Shown one piece after another: positions 31,299 to 40,070 of a stretch of DNA of 64,000 bases (position 1 is the stretch's first letter; every line of letters begins with the position of its first letter). Both the position numbers and the translations under genes were made by a program. The notes beneath the pieces are model-generated. The model did no database searches. It worked only from the letters and a program-made list of their open reading frames with translations, and was not told where the DNA came from. The DNA comes from Cystobacter fuscus DSM 2262 (GTDB lineage Bacteria > Myxococcota > Myxococcia > Myxococcales > Myxococcaceae): NCBI RefSeq assembly GCF_000335475.2, contig NZ_ANAH02000001.1, positions 248,001-312,000 on the forward strand, given 5' to 3'.

Positions 31299-32654
31299 AT
31301 GATGTACGCCCCCCGTTGGAAGAAGCTGATGTTCGCCGCCAGCCTCGCCGTCCTCCCCGCCTGCGGGATGGAGGAGCCGAACAGCCCCGAGGCCCAGGGG
31401 CTCGACCCACGGGCCCCCACGAAGCCAGGCCAGACGCGGGCCGCGCTCACGACCGGCCCGTCGAGCTGCCAGGACATCAAGAACGCCAACCCCTCCGCGG
31501 CGGATGGCCCGTACGTGCTGTTCCTCGGCGGCGACAGGTCCAAGCCCTGGACGACCTGGTGCCGCGACATGGCGGGCACCCCCGCGGAGTATCTGTCGCT
31601 GCCGTCGACGGGCCCCTCGCTCAACTTCTCCCAGTACACCGCGGGCGTTCACAACGGCGGGGGCACCAACGTGCGGACCCTCTTCTCCAAGGTTCGCATC
31701 GACCCCACCACCCTGCGCGTGAGCACCGGTGACCAGACCTTCTCCACCTCCTCCGGGCTGCTGTGGCACGGAGATGCCGTCACCTCCATGGCCTATGCCG
31801 CCGCGATGAACTGCGACTTCGGCAACCCCGGACTGGGCAACGTCGACCTGCGAGGCACTTCCTTCGCGGTGGCGCCCAGCCATTTCGTGGCGGTCGGCTC
31901 CTACCCCTCCGGTGGGGCCACCTACAGCTCGAACAACCAGGTGGTGGACCTGTGGGGCCGGGGGGATTGCGGCTGGATGTCGGTGCAGGGCGCCGACCAT
32001 CCCTTCAACGGCCGCAGCGCCCAGTTGCAACTCCAGTACAGGCAGAGCACCCCGGCGAGCTGCCAGGAGCTCAAAACCGCCCATCCCGCCGCGGCGGATG
32101 GTGAGTACGTGCTGTACGTCAACGGCGATGCCTCCAAGCCCTGGACGGCCTGGTGCCACGACATGGCGGGCACTCCCGCCGAGTACCTGTCGCTGCCGTC
32201 GACGGGCCCCTCGCTCAACTTCTCCCAGTACACCGCGGGCTACAACAACGGCTGGGGGGGCACCAACGTGCGGACCCTCTTCTCCAAGGTTCGCATCGAC
32301 CCCGCCACCCTGCGCGTGAGCACCGGTGACCAGACCTTCTCCACCTCCTCCGGGCTGCTCTGGCACGGGGATGCCGTCACCTCCATGGCCTATGCCGCCG
32401 CGATGAACTGCGACTTCGGCAACCCCGGCCTGGGCAATGTCGACCTGCGCGGCACTCCCTTCGCCGCGGCGCCCGGCGAGTTCGTGGCGGTCGGCTACTA
32501 CGGTTCCGGCGGGGCCACCTACAGCTCGGACAACCAGGTGGTGGACCTGTGGAACCGGGGCGAGTGCGGCTGGATGTCGGTGCAGGGCGCCGATCATCCC
32601 TTCAACGGGCGGGGCGCTCAGTTGCAGCTCCAGTACGCGCCTCCTCCCGCGTAG
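31299..32654 (+). CDS. Lipoprotein with two GON domains
   Basis: 451 residues. GGAG lies nine bases before the ATG. The signal sequence ends in lipobox LPAC. After a spacer of about 30 residues come two tandem GON-type domains (about 55-248 and 253-446), each opening with SCQ(D/E)(I/L)K and containing DGxYVL, [15 protein letters not shown], the conserved Cys of [10 protein letters not shown] and a C-terminal [19 protein letters not shown] domains were first described at the C-terminus of the animal protease ADAMTS9, where they serve trafficking; the bacterial role is unknown. The two copies are nearly identical over long DNA stretches. The next gene, 31 bases on, is a secreted protease. Confidence 0.82.
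   Translation: MMYAPRWKKLMFAASLAVLPACGMEEPNSPEAQGLDPRAPTKPGQTRAALTTGPSSCQDIKNANPSAADGPYVLFLGGDRSKPWTTWCRDMAGTPAEYLSLPSTGPSLNFSQYTAGVHNGGGTNVRTLFSKVRIDPTTLRVSTGDQTFSTSSGLLWHGDAVTSMAYAAAMNCDFGNPGLGNVDLRGTSFAVAPSHFVAVGSYPSGGATYSSNNQVVDLWGRGDCGWMSVQGADHPFNGRSAQLQLQYRQSTPASCQELKTAHPAAADGEYVLYVNGDASKPWTAWCHDMAGTPAEYLSLPSTGPSLNFSQYTAGYNNGWGGTNVRTLFSKVRIDPATLRVSTGDQTFSTSSGLLWHGDAVTSMAYAAAMNCDFGNPGLGNVDLRGTPFAAAPGEFVAVGYYGSGGATYSSDNQVVDLWNRGECGWMSVQGADHPFNGRGAQLQLQYAPPPA
31461..32637 (+). repeat. Intragenic tandem duplication of the GON module
   Basis: Two copies (about 31461-32042 and 32055-32637) repeat with a shift of 594-597 bp; a 3-bp insertion in copy 2 accounts for the change. Stretches such as 31680-31760 and 32270-32350 are almost unchanged, indicating recent duplication or gene conversion. 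Confidence 0.85.
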
Positions 32655-32685
32655 CCCACCACCGGATCCCAACAGGAGAAAATCA

Positions 32686-34347
32686 ATGTCGCGAGAACAC
32701 AATACTCCAGGAGTCCCGAGGTCTTCGAGGGTCGTGCGCTGGTCGTCGGCGCTGTGTGTCTTCCTTGGCGCATGCACCACTCAGGACGGTCCGCCGGAAA
32801 CGAATCTCCAGTCCTCGGGCCAGGAGATCATCAACGGCACCCCGTACGAGGCGGAGAACAGCGGCCTCGTCATGATGGTCAGCAACGGCTCGCTCTGCAG
32901 CGCCACGCTGCTCAACAACGAGTGGGTGCTCACCGCGAAGCATTGCAACGTCGTCGTGGGAGCGACGGCGTATATGGGCTCGCAGTCCCGCGGGGTGATT
33001 CAGGTGGTCAACCACCCGAACCTGGATGTCACCCTGGCACACCTGCAGAGCCCGCTGAGCATGAGGAACTCGAGCAACGGCTACTTCAGGGCACTGCGCA
33101 CCACGCCGCTCGCGGTGGGGGAAGCGGTGCAGTGCTTTGGATACGGCCTCGACACCTTCAACGCGGGTGCTGGCACGTTGCGCACGGCGCCCCTGAGCCT
33201 CAGCAGCCGCACGGAGAACGAATACAACTTCGACCGGAACGGCTCGGGCCAGGTGCAGTGGAAGGGGGACTCGGGAGGCCCCTGCATCGACAGCGAGGGC
33301 AGGGCCGTCAGCGTCACGTCCTACTGCTGGTACGGGAACAACGAAGTGTATTCCTGTGCCTCGGTGCGCTCCGATGTGTTCGCGAGCTGGGCGAATGACT
33401 ATACCAACCTCCGGACCGGTGCCAGCTATCGCATCCAGGTGAAGGCGGATGGCCGCTTCCTCCACGAGCATGGCTGGGGTGACAAGTTGATCAGCACACG
33501 CTACCAGCCCAACGACGACTACACCCAGTTCATCCTGGAGCCCAATGGCGAGGGCTGGCGGATCAAGGTGAAGGCGGATGGCCTCTACCTCCACGAGGAT
33601 GGCTGGGGTGACAAGTTGATCAGCACGCGCTACCAGTCCAACGACGACTACACCGTGTTCCTGTTCACTCCCTCTGGAGATGGAAGCTGGCGCATCTCCG
33701 TCAAGGCAGACGGTCTCTACCTCCACGAGGATGGCTGGGGTGACAAGTTGATCAGCACGCGCTACCAGTCCAACGATGATTACGCCCGGTTCTATCTGAC
33801 GCGGGTCGACAGTCCGGTGAACTTCGAGTTCGGGGATGCGCGCCGCACCACCTCCACCGGCGACTGGGCCGCCTTCAGCTGGAAGTCCGAGTGCGCCAAC
33901 GGGGAGATGGTGGCCGGCCTGTCCCTCAACCCCACCTCGCGCAATACCCGCATCGCGCTGTGCCGCGCCAGCGGTGACTCCCGCTTCCCGCACAACGGCT
34001 GCTACACCCGGCACTTCTCCACCGGCGACAGCCGCGGAACCCTCGCCACCGGCGACTGGGATTCCGGGTACTACAAGGGGGAGTGCGGCACGAACGAGTT
34101 CGTCGCCGGTGTGGCCCAGGACACCGCCCACGGGATCACCGCCATGCTCTGCTGCCCCGGCGCGGTGGCCCACAACGCCTGCGTCGCCCGCGTCTTCGAC
34201 GGCCAGAATGGAGGCTGGAACCCCGCCTCGGGCGACTGGGACCCCGGGAATTGGAAGGGCGAGTGCGGTCCCGGCAGCTACGCCGCGGGCCTCTCCCGCA
34301 GCACCTCCACCGGCAGGCCCCACGCGCTGCTCTGCTGCGGCCCGTAA
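32686..34347 (+). CDS. Trypsin-like serine protease lipoprotein with beta-trefoil-like and GDW repeats
   Basis: 553 residues. AGGAG precedes the ATG at 32686. The leader ends in lipobox LGAC. The S1 protease domain (about 45-240) starts with the activation-type sequence IINGTPYEAENS and has the triad His in TAKHC, Asp in HPNLDVTLAHL and Ser in GDSGGPC. Then come three repeats of 43-44 residues (VKADGxxLHExGWGDKLIST), enough for one beta-trefoil, and three repeats of the pattern TGDW-x5-K-x-EC-x10-GLS ending in LCC. Both repeat sets may bind carbohydrate or surface polymers. It is cotranscribed with the GON lipoprotein and should be exposed at the surface. Confidence 0.85.
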   Translation: MSREHNTPGVPRSSRVVRWSSALCVFLGACTTQDGPPETNLQSSGQEIINGTPYEAENSGLVMMVSNGSLCSATLLNNEWVLTAKHCNVVVGATAYMGSQSRGVIQVVNHPNLDVTLAHLQSPLSMRNSSNGYFRALRTTPLAVGEAVQCFGYGLDTFNAGAGTLRTAPLSLSSRTENEYNFDRNGSGQVQWKGDSGGPCIDSEGRAVSVTSYCWYGNNEVYSCASVRSDVFASWANDYTNLRTGASYRIQVKADGRFLHEHGWGDKLISTRYQPNDDYTQFILEPNGEGWRIKVKADGLYLHEDGWGDKLISTRYQSNDDYTVFLFTPSGDGSWRISVKADGLYLHEDGWGDKLISTRYQSNDDYARFYLTRVDSPVNFEFGDARRTTSTGDWAAFSWKSECANGEMVAGLSLNPTSRNTRIALCRASGDSRFPHNGCYTRHFSTGDSRGTLATGDWDSGYYKGECGTNEFVAGVAQDTAHGITAMLCCPGAVAHNACVARVFDGQNGGWNPASGDWDPGNWKGECGPGSYAAGLSRSTSTGRPHALLCCGP

Positions 34348-34369
34348 CGACACATCCGTCGCGAGGGGA

Positions 34370-34391
34370 GTGGGCGGTCAAGGCCGCCCAC
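34370..34391. terminator. Hairpin between convergent genes
   Basis: GTGGGCGG (34370-34377) pairs with CCGCCCAC (34384-34391) across a six-base loop, between two converging genes. No T-tract on either side, so termination is inferred only from position. Confidence 0.45.
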
Positions 34392-34413
34392 GCGGAGTTC
34401 CCCTGAACCGCCC

Positions 34414-34860
34414 TCAGGGCTTGGAAGCCGTCAGGGTGCCGGCCTGTCCCTGCCCGACGATGGGCTCTGGAAACTGTCCCAGCTCACTGACGCGCAGGTC
34501 ATAGCGCGACTCTCCCGAGTCACGAGAGAGCGCGTGGTTCACCTGGAGCACCCTGCTCCCGCGCTCGAGGTCCACGCGTTCCCAGGTGCGCTCACTCCGG
34601 ACCGCATTCTCTGGCAGGAGCAAGGGGAGCTCCCGCTTGAAGAGCCACAAGCTGCCCCCCTGGTGCCGCTCGGCAGAGAGCACGATCTCGAGCTCATCCC
34701 CTGGAGCCACCACCAGAGACAGCTCGGGGTCATCGTCTGGCGCCCAGGTCCCCTTCCAGTTGATCACCAGCGTGCAGAGCTCCTTGAGCCGCCCTGCTTC
34801 GGAACGGACCGGGAAGGACGTGTAGATGCTCTCGGGGATGATCAGTTGATGCTTCGCCAT
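34414..34860 (-). CDS. Conserved-looking protein of unknown function
   Basis: 148 residues; AAAGGAA precedes the ATG at 34860. No signal peptide or membrane helix. The sequence is predicted to be rich in beta strands (LSLVVAPGDELEIVLSAE, LWLFKRELPLLLPE, VDLERGSRVLQVNHAL), like a small beta-sandwich. No family recognised. It follows the sigma-54 activator gene on the same strand after 71 bases and may be cotranscribed with it. Confidence 0.65.
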   Translation of the reverse strand: MAKHQLIIPESIYTSFPVRSEAGRLKELCTLVINWKGTWAPDDDPELSLVVAPGDELEIVLSAERHQGGSLWLFKRELPLLLPENAVRSERTWERVDLERGSRVLQVNHALSRDSGESRYDLRVSELGQFPEPIVGQGQAGTLTASKP

Positions 34861-34931
34861 GGTGCTATTCCTTTCGAATCTGCGCCAACGCTTCGCCGCC
34901 GACCTGCCGCGACTCAGGGAGTTCCTGGCGC

Positions 34932-36539
34932 TCAAGCCAGCCCCAGTTCCTTGAGGCGCCGGTTGAGCGCCTTCTTGGACACCTCCAGGCGCTGGACCAT
35001 GGCGTCCAGGTCGCCTCCGCACTCCCGGTGGCAGGCGGCGATCTCCTCCGCGCTCAGGGTCCCCGCCCTGCGGATGTTCGGGTGCTTGTCGATGAGATCG
35101 TAGATGGAGGAGCGCGGAATGCCGAGCGCGTCCGCCGCCGACTTGAGATCCCAGGCGTGCCGCCGGAGCGCCGAGAGGAGCTCGTCCCCGGTGACCTCGG
35201 TGGACTTGCGGCGAGCCACCGCCGTGGGGGGAGCGGCGGGTTCCGCTGGCTTCTGGACGGGCCCCGTGGCGTCCAGTTCCCCGGCGAGCCGCGAGTCCAG
35301 TTGCAGCACGGGCTGCCCCCGGCTGCCAATCACCAACTGCCGGGTGAGGTTGCGCAACTGCCGGATGTTGCCGGGCCACGAGTAGCGCAGCAGGCGCACC
35401 GCGAGCGACGCCGACAACCACGGCTCGGCATAGGGATCCCGGGGCGTCAGGCGGTGGGCCTCGCCAATGGCCTCCAGCTCCTCCCGGGCGAAGTGCTGGA
35501 ACAGCATCCCGATGTCCTCACGGCGCTCGCGCAAGGGGGGCAGCCGGATTTCATAACCCGCCAGACGATGCAGCAACGGCGCCTTGAAGCGCCCCTCCCG
35601 GATGTGCTCCTCCAGGTTGGCATCGGTCGCGGCGATCAGCCGGACATCCGTCTTGATGGGCGTATGCCCACCCACCGGGTACAGCTCACCGGTCTCCAGC
35701 ACCCGGAGCAGCATCACCTGCACCTCCGGAGGCGCCTCGCCCACCTCGTCGAGGAACAGGGTGCCCCCCTGGGCCGCCCGGAAGAAGCCCTCGCGCTCCC
35801 GCGTCGCTCCAGTGAAGGCGCCCCGGTGCGCGCCGAACAGCTCGGCGGCCGCCAACTCCTTGGGGATGGCGCCCAGGTTCACGCTGATGAAGGAGTGCCC
35901 CTTGCGCGGGCCGTGCTGGTGGATGGCCTGGGCCACCAGTTCCTTGCCCGTCCCGGTCTCCCCCCGGATCAACACCGGGACATGGAGGTCGGCGATGCGC
36001 TGGATGTGCTCGCGTACGCGCCGGATGCCAGGACTCTCGCCCACCATGCCCAGCGTGTCACCGGGTGCTCGCGCCCTGCCCGAGTCCAGGTGCAGCAGCA
36101 ACACCACCCGGCCCGAGAGTTCCAACAGCACGCCCGCCGCCAGTTCCTCCGGCGTGAATTCACGGCTCGTCACGAGCCGTTCGTCCGCCACCACCCGGGT
36201 TCCGCCCTCGCCCACGCGCAGCCGGAGCCGCCCCCCTTCGCCCGGTGAGAACACGAGGGGGTTGCGGCTCACGAAAGGGTCGGACAGGGGCTGCCCGAAG
36301 GTCTCTCCAGGCCGGGTGAAGTTCGGGCCGTTGCGAGACAGGGCCACCTCCCGACCGGCGGCGATCCCCTCCAGCAGGAGCCGCTCTCCGGCCCGGGTGG
36401 CCGTGGGATGGGACAAGAGGGTCAGCACCGGCACCACCTGGTCGGCGGATGCCGCGGCGCGCCGCTCGTGACCGATGGCCGTGGAGACCTCGGCGACCAG
36501 CGGGGGGGACTGGGAATCGCGGGGCTCGGAGCGGGACAT
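34932..36539 (-). CDS. FHA domain sigma-54 dependent transcriptional activator
   Basis: 535 residues. An FHA-like domain (about 50-145; LSRNGPNFTR, LSDPFVSRNPLVF), which binds phosphothreonine, replaces a receiver domain. The AAA+ domain (about 165-400) has Walker A GETGTGKE, the sigma-54 contact loop GAFTGA, Walker B GGTLFLDEVGE and sensor motifs. The C-terminus has two helix-turn-helix-like segments (SAADALGIPRSSIYDLIDKH and QRLEVSKKALNRRLKELGL), where one Fis-type motif is usual. FHA activators are normally controlled by Ser/Thr kinases, and one lies 4 kb away (27541-31116). The likely targets are the sigma-54 promoter at 31233 and its own region, since both carry the same palindromes. Confidence 0.92.
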   Translation of the reverse strand: MSRSEPRDSQSPPLVAEVSTAIGHERRAAASADQVVPVLTLLSHPTATRAGERLLLEGIAAGREVALSRNGPNFTRPGETFGQPLSDPFVSRNPLVFSPGEGGRLRLRVGEGGTRVVADERLVTSREFTPEELAAGVLLELSGRVVLLLHLDSGRARAPGDTLGMVGESPGIRRVREHIQRIADLHVPVLIRGETGTGKELVAQAIHQHGPRKGHSFISVNLGAIPKELAAAELFGAHRGAFTGATREREGFFRAAQGGTLFLDEVGEAPPEVQVMLLRVLETGELYPVGGHTPIKTDVRLIAATDANLEEHIREGRFKAPLLHRLAGYEIRLPPLRERREDIGMLFQHFAREELEAIGEAHRLTPRDPYAEPWLSASLAVRLLRYSWPGNIRQLRNLTRQLVIGSRGQPVLQLDSRLAGELDATGPVQKPAEPAAPPTAVARRKSTEVTGDELLSALRRHAWDLKSAADALGIPRSSIYDLIDKHPNIRRAGTLSAEEIAACHRECGGDLDAMVQRLEVSKKALNRRLKELGLA

Positions 36540-36608
36540 CGTCCACGACTGTAGCACTTCCCTCCCGCGGCCCATTCCACGGCTCGCCGGATGTGCGCTC
36601 CCCGCCTC

Positions 36609-36642
36609 CGCGACGTCTCGCGGATTCGGCGATACGTCGCCG
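36609..36642. promoter_or_regulatory. Double-palindrome module, copy 2
   Basis: CGCGACGTCTCGCG (36609-36622) and CGGCGATACGTCGCCG (36627-36642), centres 19 bp apart, match the module at 31128-31164; similarity runs on to a shared CCTT/TTCCCCGC stretch (36677-36690). It lies 70 bp upstream of the sigma-54 activator start, in the divergent region with the TPR gene, consistent with self-regulation. Confidence 0.7.
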
Positions 36643-36693
36643 ACCAACACGCCACGGCCTCCGAGGCCTTCCCCGCCGGGGACATCACCACCA

Positions 36694-36751
36694 GTACGAG
36701 GTGTTTGACACCTTCTCGGTGGTGTACGAGGTGTTTGACACCTTCTCGGTG
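36694..36751. repeat. Two identical 28-bp direct repeats containing a palindrome
   Basis: The units 36694-36721 and 36724-36751 are identical and start 30 bp apart. Each carries the palindrome AGGTGTTTGACACCT (6-bp arms, 3-bp spacer). Positioned between the activator and the TPR gene, they look like paired operator sites on nearly the same helix face. Confidence 0.75.
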
Positions 36752-36795
36752 CCCCGCTCTCCTCCCCGAAACGGACGCGTCACCTGAGGAACGAC

Positions 36796-37278
36796 ATGAC
36801 TCCACACGACAAGTTGGTTCAACAGGTCTCCGAATTCCTGGAGAGGAAGCGCAACCGGGAGGCCTTGAAGCTGGTGCGCGAGGCCTGGACCCAGGGAACG
36901 CGCTCGGTGCACCTCAAGCTGCTGGAGGCGGAGGCCTGCAAGGCCCTGCTGCCCCCGGATACGACGGGCGCCCTGCGCGCCTACGAGGAAGCCATCGCGC
37001 TGGAACCGGACAACTGGCGGGCCTACAACGACATGGGCCTGTACCTGATGAGCGAGGGCAAGCGCTACCTGAAGCGCGCCGTCGAGGTCCTCGAAGAGGC
37101 ACGGCGCCGAGCGCCCACCCAGCCCGAGCCCTCGCTCAACCTCGTGCTCGCGTACGCGCGGACCGGCCGGGACAACGAGAGCGTCGAGCTGGCCCAGCAG
37201 ATCCTGCGGGACCTGCCTCCGGACCACCCCCTCCACCCCCAGGCCACGGCGCTCGTGGAAGCACTGCTCGCCCCCTGA
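36796..37278 (+). CDS. Small TPR protein
   Basis: 160 residues. GAGGAA precedes the ATG. Three to four TPR helical pairs are visible (ALRAYEEAIALEPDNWRAYN, DMGLYLMSEGKRYLKRAVEV, LNLVLAYARTGRDNESVELA). There is no signal or membrane helix, so it should be a cytoplasmic adaptor. It is divergent from the sigma-54 activator and shares with it the region holding the palindromes and the 28-bp repeats, so the two are probably co-regulated. Confidence 0.82.
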   Translation: MTPHDKLVQQVSEFLERKRNREALKLVREAWTQGTRSVHLKLLEAEACKALLPPDTTGALRAYEEAIALEPDNWRAYNDMGLYLMSEGKRYLKRAVEVLEEARRRAPTQPEPSLNLVLAYARTGRDNESVELAQQILRDLPPDHPLHPQATALVEALLAP

Positions 37279-37305
37279 AGCGTCCCCAGGCGAGCGCCGG
37301 ACCCC

Positions 37306-38397
37306 TCACTTCGTCTGGAGGTTGTTGAGGTAGTTGTCCATGTGGCCCTTCGGATCGACCACCTTCGGCGGGCCGCTGCTGGGGAAGCCCATGAACCCGG
37401 ACACCTTGACCTCGGCGGACGACGAGTAGAAGAGCCGCTCGGGGAGACCACACTCCTTGCGGTAGGTGTTCTCCGAATAGATCTGGGGCTTGGAGGACTG
37501 TCCTTGCATGTACGCGTCGTCGCGGAACTTGCTGACGCCGGTCGCACGCGCCTCGTTGACCTTCATCGCCTTGTTCTGGCCGAGCTGGATGTCATTGGCG
37601 TTGTTGATGCCGCGCACGATGTCATCCGCATGGACGAGCTCATGCATCAGCGTCACGTGCGAGGGCTTGTTCGCATCCGCGTTGAACGCGCCGTACTTCG
37701 GCTTGAGCGAGGACTCATTCTTCGCCTCCTCGGGGGAGAGACCGAGGCCCGGCTTGCCGTTGATATCGACCCGCGCCCCCTTGTGCATTTGCAGTCCGGG
37801 CGACTCCGAGGCCTTGTCGGTCGAATTGCCCAGACCCTCCCGGTGGTAGACGGCGACGTTCTGGGCGGTCTTGCCGTTGGTGCCATCGTACGAGTTGATG
37901 CTGTTGAGCATGGCCTTGCCGGACGGCTTGCTCGAGATCATCGACAGGTCATTGAGCACGCCGTTGGTGAACTTGAGGTCGGCGTTCTGGTCCACGATCT
38001 TGATCTGGCCCACCTGGGTCGCGTGGTACTGCTCCTTGCCGCCCTGAACCGAGTACGTGGTGGTCGGCCCCACGTGGAGATTCGGCTGACCCAGGTTCTG
38101 CTTGATGGTGTTCAGGTGCGCCGTGGCCTCCTGCTTCTGCGCGTTGTTCGGAAACTCCTGCTGGGTGACGCTCGCCGGGAGCGCAGGCGGAGGCGTGCGC
38201 CCCGTCGGGGCGGCAGCCGTCGTGGAGGGAGCGGGCGATGCGGTGCGCGTCGGCTGAGGCGCCGCGGGACCCGTCGTGGAGGGAGCGGGTGATGCGGCGC
38301 GCGCCGGCGGAGCGGACGGAGCACTCGGCGTGGAGGGACCGGGCGATACGGTGCGTGCCGGCGGAGGGGACGGGAGACGTGACGAGATAGGAGCCAA
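37306..38397 (-). CDS. M91 family (NleD-like) zinc metallopeptidase with disordered N-terminus
   Basis: 363 residues. The start is a TTG at 38397, chosen because a perfect AGGAGG lies eight bases upstream; no ATG serves. Residues 1-75 are Pro/Ser/Ala-rich with about three imperfect repeats of the type R-x-x-SPxPST and look disordered. The C-terminal part has the zinc motif HELVH (252-256) followed by NEARATG, the arrangement of peptidase family M91, whose founder NleD is a type III effector that cuts host JNK and p38 kinases. No signal peptide is visible, so delivery would need a specialised route. The gene has an AT-rich leader (38420-38445). Confidence 0.78.
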   Translation of the reverse strand: MAPISSRLPSPPPARTVSPGPSTPSAPSAPPARAASPAPSTTGPAAPQPTRTASPAPSTTAAAPTGRTPPPALPASVTQQEFPNNAQKQEATAHLNTIKQNLGQPNLHVGPTTTYSVQGGKEQYHATQVGQIKIVDQNADLKFTNGVLNDLSMISSKPSGKAMLNSINSYDGTNGKTAQNVAVYHREGLGNSTDKASESPGLQMHKGARVDINGKPGLGLSPEEAKNESSLKPKYGAFNADANKPSHVTLMHELVHADDIVRGINNANDIQLGQNKAMKVNEARATGVSKFRDDAYMQGQSSKPQIYSENTYRKECGLPERLFYSSSAEVKVSGFMGFPSSGPPKVVDPKGHMDNYLNNLQTK

Positions 38398-38550
38398 GGC
38401 AGGAACCTCCTGGATCAACTGGACTATCTCGTTTTAACGTATTGAACGACCCCCCAGCAACCCACAATGTGCCACATCGGCGGGTTCCCAGCGCCCCCCG
38501 TCCTCTCTCCCTCCCATCTCAGGGGCACGGCGCCTTCGAGAAGTACAAGG

Positions 38551-38871
38551 TCAGTCAGCGCTTCGACGGCTCGGTGCGGCACCCGGAGTGGTTGGGCCGA
38601 CGTCTTGCGCGCGTGACTGCTCGAGCAGGTCGAGCGCGATGCCCACCGTCGTGCCGACCACGCGGTTGACCCACCGGACCATCCCATACGAGCCCGAGAC
38701 AGCCAGGTCATGGAGCTCGTGCACGCCCCGGACGGGGACCGCGATCGAGGGCACCTTCTCCAGCAACTCGAAGGGCTTCGCGGCGGTGCGCTTGTGCACC
38801 TGCTCCACCGCCGTCGCGCCCTTGTCCACCGCGTCCCGCACCAGCTCCGTCAAGCCTTGCCACTTCTTCAT
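38551..38871 (-). CDS. Small protein coupled to the upstream lipase
   Basis: 106 residues; CAGGAG precedes the ATG and the ATG overlaps the stop of the upstream hydrolase (ATGA). The sequence is largely helical (LTELVRDAVDKGATAVEQVHKRTA) with a possible amphipathic or weak membrane helix (VNRVVGTTVGIALDLL). No family recognised. Tight coupling suggests a partner or chaperone of the hydrolase. Confidence 0.7.
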   Translation of the reverse strand: MKKWQGLTELVRDAVDKGATAVEQVHKRTAAKPFELLEKVPSIAVPVRGVHELHDLAVSGSYGMVRWVNRVVGTTVGIALDLLEQSRAQDVGPTTPGAAPSRRSAD

Positions 38872-39935
38872 GGAAGCTCCTGTTCGCACCAGGCCCTCAC
38901 CTGGGCATAGACATCCGGGTGGTGGGCCAGGGCGAAGTGGTCCAACCCCGCCACGACCTTGACGTTCTCCTGCGGAAACACAGGCGAGCGGTCCTCCGGA
39001 TCCGCCCGTCCCGCGGCGCTTGCCAGGGGCACCACGCCGTCGCCGAAGAGCATCGAGAGCAGGTGGCGCTCATCGTTACCCAGTGATCCGACGAGCAGGT
39101 GATGGGACAGCTCCGGGAGCAGCGGGACGGGGTGGCGGCGGTTCTGGAGGTGAGCCTCGCCCTCGGCGTCCTCCCAGTCCTGCTTCACCAGGTTGCCGTA
39201 ACCCAGATCCTTCACGCCGCTGCTGCGCAGGTCGACGACGTCCGCCACCAATTGCGTGTAGGGATTGGGAATCGCTCGCAGCACCTGGCTCACCGCCTTG
39301 CCCGCCCGTTCGAGTGGCGAGCCCAGGTGCGGTACGCCCAGGTAGAGGGCGCGGCGGACCCGGGACAACCAGGAGTGCCCCGCCTCGGCGGCCACGTGGC
39401 ACGCGCTGCGCACCACGAGCCCGCCCATGCTGTAGCCCACCAGGATGAGTTCCTCGATGGGGACGGGGTAACAGACCATCAGCGTCTCCAGCAGCCGGGC
39501 CAGGGCCTCGCCGTTGTCGGAGATGTGCAGACCCGTGTTGTAGCGGAGGTAGAGCGGCGTCACGCCCTGGTCCCGTTGCAGCAGCGCGCCGTAGGTCACC
39601 GCGGGCTCGCCAGGGAAGGACCAGATGGCCTCGGTGACGGCGAGCCCGTGTACCCAGAGCGCCAGCCGGCCCGTGGGGGCGGGGTACGCACGCCGGAGCG
39701 ACTCCCGGTCGAGCCGCACCGGGTGCCCGTCGAGGAAGAGCTCCATCGGCGTGGCCAGCCCGTTGTTCTGGCGGTGGAGGTAGTCCCCCAGCACGCCGTT
39801 GAGGACCCCGAGGGCGAACTCCAGCTTGCCGCCACCGGCCCGGGCGGCGGGCAGCGGCGCGGCGAGTGCTCCAGCGAGGGCGGGTGGGGCCAGGTCGGCC
39901 TGCGCCGCTGGAGCTTCAGTGTCTTTGGGTGTCAT
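38868..39935 (-). CDS. Alpha/beta hydrolase, lipase-like
   Basis: 355 residues from the ATG at 39935; an ATG at 39959 is in frame and neither has a strong ribosome-binding site. The nucleophile elbow is LVGYSMGGLVVRSA, the oxyanion region WVHGLAV, an acid lies in LLFGDGVVPL (MLFGDGVVP) and the His in VAGLDHFALAHHP. The pattern fits triacylglycerol lipase/PGAP1-like hydrolases. The Ala/Pro-rich N-terminus is not a clear signal peptide. It is the first gene of a pair with the 106-residue protein. Confidence 0.85.
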   Translation of the reverse strand: MTPKDTEAPAAQADLAPPALAGALAAPLPAARAGGGKLEFALGVLNGVLGDYLHRQNNGLATPMELFLDGHPVRLDRESLRRAYPAPTGRLALWVHGLAVTEAIWSFPGEPAVTYGALLQRDQGVTPLYLRYNTGLHISDNGEALARLLETLMVCYPVPIEELILVGYSMGGLVVRSACHVAAEAGHSWLSRVRRALYLGVPHLGSPLERAGKAVSQVLRAIPNPYTQLVADVVDLRSSGVKDLGYGNLVKQDWEDAEGEAHLQNRRHPVPLLPELSHHLLVGSLGNDERHLLSMLFGDGVVPLASAAGRADPEDRSPVFPQENVKVVAGLDHFALAHHPDVYAQVRAWCEQELP

Positions 39936-40070
39936 CAAGGTTCGCTCGCGGCGGACCATGACACGGGTGACGCGCCGCGTAAATCCTACGACGCGTAGAC
40001 GAGCGGCATCACGCGCCAGGGTCCCGTCCCGCGCAGCAGCCCGGCCCCATCAAACCGTGGCGTCAGTGAC

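Noticed and set aside
34370..34391. Hairpin as an integron attachment site
   Set aside because: No integrase, no cassette array and no attC core sites; it is simply a hairpin between convergent genes.
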